From Oscarella lobularis (lineage: Eukaryota; Porifera; Homoscleromorpha; Homosclerophorida; Oscarellidae), in NCBI RefSeq assembly GCF_947507565.1, contig NC_089175.1, positions 4,887,733 through 4,951,732 on the forward strand: DNA of 64,000 nt, given 5' to 3'. Below, piece after piece: positions 56,381 through 64,000 of this stretch; position 1 is the stretch's first letter; every line of letters begins with the position of its first letter. The notes under the pieces are model-generated. The model was given only the letters and a program-made list of their open reading frames with translations. It was not told the origin of the DNA and made no database searches. Position numbers and translations under genes: made by a program.

Positions 56381-57994
56381 TCAATCCTTCATGTAGCGCA
56401 TTGCAGCTGAAAGCCACCAAAGCAGACGTATTGCGGCTCTCAGAATATCCTGTAAATGCCGGCCGCACTGATGCTCTAGCACATAACACAAACGGACAAA
56501 TGTGATTTCGACTTGCGGATTTTCAACGCATTCACATAACGCCCCATAGGCTTGTTCTTGGACGTTCTCGTGTGAGCTGCCAATGACGGCAACTCTGCTT
56601 TTGTCCATTCCCAATAAATGAGCAATATGATGCCAATTTCTATGAACGTCAACTGACTTGCACAACTCGAGGAGTTCCGAGGGCTCGGGACGTCTGTTTG
56701 CATCAATAACACCTAATTGTTTAAAATATATAAATACGTATACATGTACACGCATAAAGCTGCATACACATACCCGCCTTTTTTGCTGCTGCTGCTATAC
56801 ACAGTTCTGCCTCGTCTAAACGTTCACGTGCAAAGAAACGTTTGAAAACGTATTGTAGTTGCTCTCCCTCAGTAGAAATTGCTTCAATTTCCTTCTCTGC
56901 TATTTCCAGGAGATCGGCTAATGTCTTCAAATTTAGAAATTGACAAAGTCCTTCAAAAAGAATCCTTAGTTGCGTTGATACATCATCTTCCTGAACGGAT
57001 AAAAACGTGTCGGGCGTCAAGCACGTAATAATCTGAGAAACGGCATCTGTAGATTCGGGATTGACTATCTCTATGAACTTGAGAAAAGTATGAACACCGT
57101 CTCGTCTAGAGATTCAAACATAAATCATATCATAGAGTAAGTTTGATCTTTACACTGGTCCTTTCACAAATGGCAGATAATGGGTCAATTTTATTTTCCT
57201 CCTATCATTTGACAGGGTCACACCCTTTGAACGTAAGTTTTTCATTTGACATGAATTCATTGCTTGCAGAGATTTAGGAAGAACATTGTGGAATATGGCA
57301 TCAGGCAGAATGGCTAAAAGTACACTATATTTAGCAATTATTTAGCCGCGTTTGATCTAACATGCAAGCCTTATTAGTCTTTAAGTTTATCATTTCTAAA
57401 TTGCGATTAGAATAATTGAAACTGATATGACTAACCTAGGCAGAAAGACAAGTCAGATAGACATTATACAAGTCCTCTCAGCAGTAATTATTAGGACGCG
57501 CAATAGCAATCTGTTCTAGGGCTCAGACGTGAAAAGTCTGTGTTTTAGGGCCTTTCTATTCAATGTAGATAATGTGCGTACAAAATCCCGCTTTAATTAA
57601 AACAGTGAGACCCTATCTACAATTTTCAACTACGTTGCTTACTGGATTTTACCGCTTGGTCTGCGTCAGGGTTTCGTGGCTATATAAAATTGTACTAACC
57701 GAAAGTCGCTTCAAGTACCTTGAGAACCGCTTTTCCTCCTTCGACCTCATGAAGCGCTTCGCAGAAACGCTCATACGCTGGCGTGGGTCTTTTAGTCAGC
57801 CGCTGGATCATCTCCCTCGTTGCGCTGGTCTTTCCTTCCTGTCTCGTCATCGCACGAAGTTTTTCGTAGTCATCTCCGCTGAGAAGGTGCTTTGCTAAAA
57901 GTTTGTCAAACAGTGCCTCGTCAAGGCCGCTGGTAAGTTCAACGACGTTGTCGAAACAAGGTAGAAGTTTACTGCTCCACCGAGGATCCGCCAT
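56381..57994 (-). CDS. Cytosolic adaptor with two CARD-like and two Death-like domains
   Basis: Four exons on the minus strand with matching phases: 57994-57700, 57313-57154, 57105-56774 and 56712-56381, about 372 residues. Exon 1 is a CARD: F-D-K-L-L-A-K-H, SGDDYEKLRAMTRQEGKTSA, then TPAYERFCEALHEVEGGKAV. Exon 2 and the start of exon 3 form a second, diverged CARD-like unit (LPDAIFHNVLPKSLQAMNS ... GVHTFLKFIEIVNPEST). The rest of exon 3 is a Death-like helical unit (LCQFLNLKTLADLLEIAEKE, YVFKRFFARERLDEAEL). Exon 4 is a clearer Death domain (LLELCKSVDVHRNWHHIAHL, EQAYGALCECVE). No signal peptide or span. Such stacks of death-fold domains act as adaptors joining receptors to caspases or kinases. 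The start is the ATG in GTCCATGGCGG, ahead of the first CARD helix. Confidence 0.83.
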
Positions 57995-58260
57995 GGACAA
58001 AAGAACAGATATACCAGTAAAAATGCGGACCTTGAAACGGAAAGTCATGTGATTTCAGACGGAATGCGGACTTTGAAACTGAAAGTCATGTGATCTATGC
58101 AATAAAAACACAGATTTCTGTGGAAATACTGTAAGTACTACGCCACAGTTCGAGACTTCTGTGTAACGTTAACTTGCTTTCTGTCCAAGTCATCACGCAT
58201 CATCTACTCTCAACATTACGTCTGATCTTTGCATGTAAGCAGCGATCGTGGAACACATTG
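57995..58260. other. Upstream of the CARD/Death gene
   Basis: Contains a short direct repeat: AATGCGGAC(C)TTGAAAC and GGAAAGTCATGTGAT occur near 58020-58050 and again near 58066-58092. It could be a regulatory duplication; otherwise nothing is seen. Confidence 0.5.
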
Positions 58261-58912
58261 TCACTTTTGAAGTGACATGGAAGTTCTTTTAGATATGACT
58301 CTAAAAGCTTCAACAAGAAGCTTCTGCTTTTGAACTGGGTAGCCGTCCTTGTCACTCTTTTCGCCTTCTCTAATGTAGTTGGACGTGAAGATAAATTTTT
58401 CATCGCTTTTAACCTGCATTCCTTATCTCCCGCTTGAGCGTGTCGATCTTTTCATCTCGTCCTTCGTCTTCATCAAGCTCATCTTTTCTCGTTGCAACAA
58501 CAAACACATCTAACGCCAGTAGATACCAGTAGATAAAATACAGAGATAGCTGTAAAACTCCACCCGAGCTCACCTATGCCTGCTTCAGCTTTCATTTTGT
58601 CGACAGCACGCTTCAAATCTCTCAGAAAAGCACGTGGAGGATTATTCAGAGGATTGACGACGAAAACGACTACAGGTGGCGGAATTCGCTCGATGGAAAT
58701 TTCAATAGTCGCCTTTTCGAGCGACCCGGCTTTACTGGCATCCCCGCCTGGTACAAGCTCTTCGACAATGCCTTGCAAATTCGATCCCACTCGTATCGTG
58801 CCTCTGAGAGGCGTGTGGAGCGGTCCAGCGCCAACGTACTTGGGAAGCCCGCACGTATCGAGAAAAGTCACCGACGCCTCTTCGGGCTCGCACTTGGTTC
58901 TCTAGCTCTCGC
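58261..58912 (-). CDS. GTPase-like protein, C-terminal part (possibly IFI44-like)
   Basis: Minus-strand exons at about 58912-58575 and further exons down to a stop at 58261. Visible are a G3-like D-x-x-G (TFLDTCGL), a conserved-looking loop (PLRGTIRVGSNLQG), a hydrophobic strand (VVVFVVNPL), and a G4-like motif V-A-T-R-K-D-E-L after a splice junction (EAGI|DVFVVATRKD). This order is that of P-loop GTPases, and the layout recalls interferon-induced IFI44-type proteins. The P-loop exon was not found; a G-S-R-G-S-A-K-T phrase upstream at about 59150 lies in a frame I could not connect. The likely C-terminus is an EGEKSDKDGYPVQKQ exon. Partial and only moderately certain. Confidence 0.55.
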
Positions 58913-59069
58913 TCTTCCCCCAACGACGCTGAAGAACGATACGAGCGAGAACGATAAGCGATAAGCGAGGAGTCATAGATATCTATGCTGTCTACGCGAC
59001 GGGAGTCGCGACGGGCAGCGTGGCGCGCGCCGATCGTCATCGTCTCTGACGACGAAATCGGTAGAAAGG

Positions 59070-59579
59070 ATGTCAAAAAGGAGTTCGAGAGGATCGATCG
59101 TCGACAGCCGAGAGGCGTTCGGCGAAGAATACGACGACTTCTTCGTCTTTGCGCTGCCGCGAGAGCCGCGCACGATAATCTACACGGAGAAGGACAAGTC
59201 GAATAGCTTTTTTAAATTTAAGGAGATCAAGCAGCGATACCGCTCTGTGGCGGCAATCTTCAACAGCGAGGCCATTCGAAAGAGGGCGCCAGTCACGCGT
59301 AGTCGCACGTGCAGGGAGCCCTGCACGCGTTATATCCGATCTTTTCTAGTTATTATTGTCGTATTCGTGGACGCGATCAGCGATAAGTTCATCCGACGTC
59401 GTCGCATCGATGCCATATATGAAAGTGGAATTCAACCGGATTTGCGCATATTCCAAGACGTACTGTTTAGTTTGAAAGATTTTTCTTTTAATAGCGAGCA
59501 GAAAAGGGTCCCGGGGGAAACTTTTCAAATGAAATTTTCCAAGGTTTCGAATACCTACGGTTACTATATTCTTTACTGA
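59070..59579 (+). CDS. Hypothetical protein with one hydrophobic segment
   Basis: Open frame of 169 residues from ATGTCAAAAAGG. The N-terminal 90 residues are acidic/polar (SREAFGEEYDDFFVFALPRE). A hydrophobic stretch (SFLVIIVVFVDAISDKF) is followed by RRRR, and the rest is polar. No family recognised. It overlaps nothing else with coding character, but the middle (RKRAPVTRSRTCREP) could be an unrecognised intron. Confidence 0.35.
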   Translation: MSKRSSRGSIVDSREAFGEEYDDFFVFALPREPRTIIYTEKDKSNSFFKFKEIKQRYRSVAAIFNSEAIRKRAPVTRSRTCREPCTRYIRSFLVIIVVFVDAISDKFIRRRRIDAIYESGIQPDLRIFQDVLFSLKDFSFNSEQKRVPGETFQMKFSKVSNTYGYYILY

Positions 59580-59774
59580 GCGAAGGCCTTGTTTCTTGTA
59601 GGGAAGAATGTTTTCGGTTTGTTTGAATATTTCTTTGTGTTTTTTACTAACGTTAGTGTGATAGAAAATGAAGCACGTCTTTTCCACCAAGTCGTGAACA
59701 GATTGTGTGGCAGTTTTTTCAAATGCTAATGTCTGTGTGCACGTGACAAGACTGGTCAATTTTTATCAGGTGTA

Positions 59775-61950
59775 CTAAACACTTGATTCTTTGCTTTCTG
59801 GCGTACATGAGATTACTTGCCTAAGTCGTTCTCTAACCTTTGACGGCGATGAATCATCGAGAATGCTTGATAAGGCACACAAAAACTCCTTTCTGACCGA
59901 GTCTCCGTCCTGCATTCCGTCAGTTTTCTCTGCCCGAGTATTGCAGCTCCTTCTGCGAAAGGCATTCTTCACTAACTTGACAAAATTGATAATAATTGAA
60001 TTCTTTGTTTTTAAGCACGCGATGACTATAGCTGCTGGAATAACAGAACAGCAGATTGCCGCAATAGTAGCTATCTGCCAGGCAGGCATTCCAGCGTCTA
60101 CAAAGAAAGAGAGAGAGAGTCGTTAGTTATTGCAATTATTCACTAATTGTCGCTACAGTACTGTATGGGTAAATTGTTCTCACCTTCAACGCAAAGCGTC
60201 TCAAAATACACGGGATCTGAAAACCCTCCCGCACCGTACACGTTCAGCTCTCTAACTACTGCTGCATACTTTGTATTCTTTTTGAGATTGAAGAGCATCG
60301 TCGCAGGACAGCAAGATCTTTCTGTGATCGTGCTTGTCACTGAAAATGTGCTGTTATCCTTGTTTTGACTCCCGGATAATCCATAAAGCACTTCATATCG
60401 AATTTGATTATTGACGCTGACTGTTTCTGAATGGAATTCAAGAGTTGCTGACGTGCAGTTGCTCTGGCTAACGTTGACGCGCACGCTCGACTGAGGCTTA
60501 CCAAGTGTTTGTGCGTCGAATTTTCCCACGTCACCATACCCCAATACGTTCCTGGCCTGGCACAAAAATTGAAACTTGCTACTAGACGCCAGGTGTTTAA
60601 GCTTGATAAATTCCTGATCAAGGCCGTAGGTATAATTAGATATCAGTGATGATTGTTCATCAAAAAAGGCATAGACCAAGACTCGAAGACGAGTGACGGA
60701 GTGGGATGTTCAATGTTGGCCACTATAGTATCATTTGTAAGCTGTACAAAGTGAACGCTACACGCACTTGGCGTACCTGCAATAATGGAAAGGATTACTT
60801 GATTTAGGGGCTACTGACTCTTACAGAGCACGTTTAGTTGAAAGCCTACACTGGTTTCCTCAATGCCTTTCTTTGATTTGCAGCGTATAAGACCTCTCTT
60901 GTTATCCTCTCTTTCTACGCCGGTAATTTTCAAAGTAGACATTATCTTATGTCTGTGACTATTCGGAGATATGACGCTTTTCTCGGTAATACCGTACCTT
61001 CCGTCACGCAGCAACGTCTCGCTCCAAACCCACTCTATATATGGCTTAGGATACGCCACCGCTGAGCAGATAAACTCGACGTTTTTGGAACAGAATACTG
61101 TCTTGGTGGTATCGGTCAAGTTCGTCAGGTCAACACCGCCTGTCAAACAATCAACGTTAGTTCTTCTCAACGATATTTCCCATGCAATCTAACCCAAGAT
61201 TTGAACGCTTATATTAATCATGGCGTTTCCCAGGCAACTCGATGCGATCACTTCATAGTCTCCCCAGTCCTCAAGCGAAAGTCCTCGCACATGAATCGCA
61301 TTTGACCTAATCTCAAATTTTGCCGAACTAACGACGTGAGACCTGTTCTGGGGCCTCACGACCCGAAGTGTCGGACGAGGAACGCCCGAGACGTCGAGTC
61401 GAATTATCAGTGTATCGTTCGACGTTTCTCTGAACGAAAGACGTCGTCCGCTTAACAGCTCCAAGCGAGGAATTTCTAATAAGAACGCGAAAAACAATGC
61501 AATCCGCTGGACCCCTGCCCAATAGATACTGTACGTACCTCCCACAATCAAGGATGCGTTCTCGCTCTCGAAAATCACACTACCCCGAAATTCGCTGACA
61601 GTAAAACGATACGTGCTACCGTTTTCTCTCGAATCAACGATGAAGGTAATGAGGCGTTTGTTTGCCGCAATCAAGCGTCCGTTTCTGTACCAGCGAACAA
61701 TAGGCTCAATGGGATCGCTACCGTTGTAGTCTGGAGCGGAGTTCAGACTGACACTATCATTCGCAATTTGGTAATGAACAATTGGCTTATTTCCCAGTGA
61801 CACAGAGCTACCTGTGACCAGTCCAAATATAATATGATAAGAGAAAGAAGGTACGCGAAGTATATACTAACCACAGGTCGCGAGATCAGCTTGCGCGCTC
61901 GGGATTAGAAGAAAAACGCCGCAAATGTGGACGAGGAAGATTCGTTTCAT
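59775..61950 (-). CDS. Ig(x3)-FN3(x2) single-pass membrane receptor with an apparent frame break
   Basis: Exons 61950-61872 (signal peptide MKRIFLVHICGVFLLIPSAQ), 61811-61539, 61475-61194, 61139-60825, 60776-60184 and 60097-59775, all phase 1. Exons 2-4 are Ig-like. Exon 5 holds two FN3 domains, the second clear (RYEVLYG ... KYAAVVRELNVYGAGG). Exon 6 has the membrane span (IATIAAICCSVIPAAIVIACL) and a roughly 70-residue basic tail without a Death domain. Inside exon 5 the frame entering from the acceptor (PTPSLVFESWSMP) and the frame of the rest (FFDEQSSLISNYTYG) differ by one base at a run of six T on the coding strand (near 60665). A seventh T would restore it. It could be a sequence error, a real disruption or an unseen intron. 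Confidence 0.75.
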
Positions 61951-61983
61951 CACGCTAAATTTTTGGCAACGATGAAGTGACTT

Positions 61984-62474
61984 GTTTACGGGGGTCTCGA
62001 GACCTAACTGACGTCAAGGATTTTTGGAAGCGATCTAAATACTAAGGCAAAGGCAGCTTAACAAATTCAAATTTCTGCGCGTAGGCCGATCTCGAGACGT
62101 CAGGCGGAGTCTCGAGAAGGTCTTAGGCTGAGTCTAGAGACGTTTCCGACTCTCGAGACCGATCTCGATACCTCTCAAAACGGGTTTTGGGCTCAGGCGG
62201 GGTCTACAACGTAGTGTCAGCTTGCGAGTTGTTTACGGGGGTCTCGAGACCTAACGCAATTATGACGTCAAGGATTTTCGGAAGCAACCTAAATACAAAG
62301 GCAGCTTAACAAATGCAAATTTCTGCGCGTAGGCCGATCTCGAGACGTCAGGCGGAGTCTCGAGAAGGTCTTAGGCTGAGTGTAGAGACGTTTCCGACTC
62401 TCGAGACCGATCTCGATACCTCTCAAAACGGGTTTTGGGCTCAAGCGGGGTCTACAACGTAGTGTCAGCTGGGG
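61984..62474. repeat. Two tandem 247-bp units rich in CTCGAG palindromes
   Basis: Units at 61984-62230 and 62231-62474 begin GTTTACGGGGGTCTCGAGAC and differ by small indels and a few substitutions. Each holds several copies of TCTCGAG, including the 12-base palindrome GGTCTCGAGACC. They lie just upstream of the receptor gene start at 61950, so they could be promoter sequence or a decayed element. Confidence 0.9.
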
Positions 62475-62639
62475 TCGAGACCCCGTTAATATATGCATAC
62501 GCAACCCTTTGAGCGTCCGGGTCAGTACGCTGTACAGTACCATCTGTAGCAGGTTTTGCAGAAAATCTTGAGAATTTCTTCATAGCTAAATGATTATTTA
62601 AAAATGCTTGTGCGCACTGATAGTAGTCGATTTTCGCTT

Positions 62640-63362
62640 TCTAGTCATACATCAGATCCCTCCGATAATTCACTTGCTATTTCGAACCACTGGCAACGAC
62701 GCAACCCCGAGAACGTTTCCTAGAACACGCAGAAAGTGCGTTCTGTTCTGCTCTTCGTCAGGCGCAGCTGCATCGATTTCATCGGAAATTTCGCTGTGAT
62801 TTCGCCGTCTTCGTGTGGTTTGTATCCACCTAGAATTACTTAGAAAACTCGTATCACCTTTAGTCGGTGCTCCACTTTGAATTTTTGACCAGCGATGCAG
62901 TTGCTCACAAAAAACACACTGTCCTTCAAGCTTGGTACACTGACAACCACATCCTTTTCCAGCTTCTTTTTTTCTTTCTTCTCGAGAGCATCACCGAAGG
63001 TGAAAACAAGGTAAAACTTGAAATCTAGGTAAAAATGCACAAAGATGCCACTGATCAATTCAGGGTAGAATGCATACCTCCCCGGAGTCGTTTAGCAGCA
63101 AGTAGAGCACTGTTTATAGCCGGAAGTTGTTTGAGCAGCTGCGTGGAATATTCGGCGCTCCAAACTGTATTAAAACGATGTGAGGTTTCGTTTCCTCTGC
63201 CGTTCCCAAGTGGCTGTTATTCTTGTAAAATTCGACCTTTTCTTCCGCGATTCGTTTGATTTCGTCTGTCGGGACAGAGTAATTGTAAAATCTCGTCGGT
63301 CAAAAAGGGTTTGTTGTCTTCGCCTGCGTTCGGAATTTTCATCCATAATCAGAGACGCTCCT
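62640..63362 (-). CDS. Unclear minus-strand gene, exons uncertain
   Basis: Several stretches look coding on the minus strand: SAEYSTQLLKQLPAINSALL (ending at a GGTATG donor near 63076), then FKFYLVFTFGDALEKKEKKK ... VPSLKDSVFFVSNCIAGQKF (about 63030-62855), then EISDEIDAAAPDEEQNRTHF and LGNVLGVASLPVV near the 3' end. I could not join them with consistent phases, and I recognise no family. It may be a real small gene with unusual splicing or a decaying one. Confidence 0.35.
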
Positions 63363-63469
63363 TAGATTCATTCCCACACGCATACATATAGCCTAACGCC
63401 AACATCATCAGGAGTGGCCTTACCAATTCCGCTTGCGTTGGAAGTCCTCGCGAGTCAAGGAATGTCGGG

Positions 63470-64000
63470 CCTCAGCAAAATGCTCTGGTGCTCTTGTCGT
63501 CGTCATAGCTTGAACGTCGTGGCCTAAAACGAAGAAGAGCTTGTGACAATGTATCGAGTTTATGGACGCACCCCATGCAGTTGGAAAAATTGGGCGCAGG
63601 ACGCAGCAATAAACTACGAGGAGCTACACAGACTATATAAAATAGGGCATTCGAATTAAGTAGATTGTTTCAAGTTACATGTATTGATAAATGGTCATTT
63701 CTCACAGACGAAGAAGCGGGTCCAACCCACTTTTTTCAAGTAAAAAGTGAAGTACGCGGCACGCGATTGCAAGAGCAGGAACATAAGATGGGTAAAAGCT
63801 TTTAGAGCAGCGGAAATCGCGCTTTACAACGTATATAGAAGAACGAGTACGAAACTCTAAAAGGGAGCCCTACAGGTCATGAAGCGACGTGAACAAGTCG
63901 CAGACCCCCAAAAAGACGCAAACAAACCGTGTCGAAGACGCCAGAGGAAAGGCGCGCTGCTCGAAGCGCGTGACAAGAAACGCCGTTCGTTTACCGCTAG
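63470..64000. repeat. Dispersed repeat, copy 2 (runs off the window)
   Basis: Second copy of 55139-55708, same orientation, with several short deletions. It continues past the window end, so the true element is longer. Confidence 0.8.

Noticed and set aside
1-64000. CRISPR arrays, bacterial operons or ribosome binding sites
   Set aside because: The DNA is intron-rich and animal-like. The tandem repeats present are two-unit duplications or trinucleotide runs, not spaced direct repeats.

Overview
The window is nuclear DNA of an animal with a compact genome. Genes are split by very short introns (about 35-60 bases, a few near 950), most in phase 1, with GT-AG borders and several GC-AG borders. 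The gene set is animal-specific (Ig/FN3 receptors, CARD and Death domains, CLCA, serpin, NTR domains, PAFAH1B, an Sp17-like RIIa/IQ protein, CFAP45) but also includes a cellular RNA-dependent RNA polymerase (RdRP), which only some animal lineages keep. An early-branching animal, most likely a sponge, is my inference; no species marker was seen. I see no rRNA and can assign no tRNA.

Layout. (1) 1-15.5 kb, plus strand: a two-gene receptor module present twice as a segmental duplication. The first gene is a four-Ig, one-FN3 membrane receptor (907-3125 and 10387-12610). The second is an Ig/FN3 membrane receptor (3588-6285 and 13135-15529). Only 3588-6285 ends in a cytoplasmic Death domain. Between the two modules lies a decayed CFAP45 gene (minus strand). 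(2) 16-38.3 kb, all minus strand: an intact RdRP, an RtcA-like RNA 3'-phosphate cyclase gene, a second broken RdRP, then five more RtcA-like genes head to tail. All six cyclase copies keep the predicted catalytic His and a CACGTG box just upstream of the ATG. (3) 40-47.5 kb: a serpin fused to an NTR domain, an Sp17-like acidic protein divergent from a PAFAH1B-like gene over 78 bases, and a small secreted two-Ig protein. (4) 49-54 kb: a CLCA-type metalloprotease/VWA protein that also ends in an NTR-like domain. (5) 56-64 kb: a cytosolic adaptor with two CARD-like and two Death-like domains, part of a GTPase-like gene, an Ig3/FN3x2 membrane receptor with an apparent one-base frame break, tandem and dispersed repeats, and an unclear gene at the end.

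How the parts may fit: the Ig receptors, the Death-domain receptor, the CARD/Death adaptor and the GTPase resemble an innate-immune or self-recognition neighbourhood. The RdRP/RtcA array pairs an enzyme that copies RNA with a family that modifies RNA 3' ends, so a linked RNA-silencing or RNA-end-processing locus is a reasonable hypothesis. Neither functional link is shown by sequence alone.
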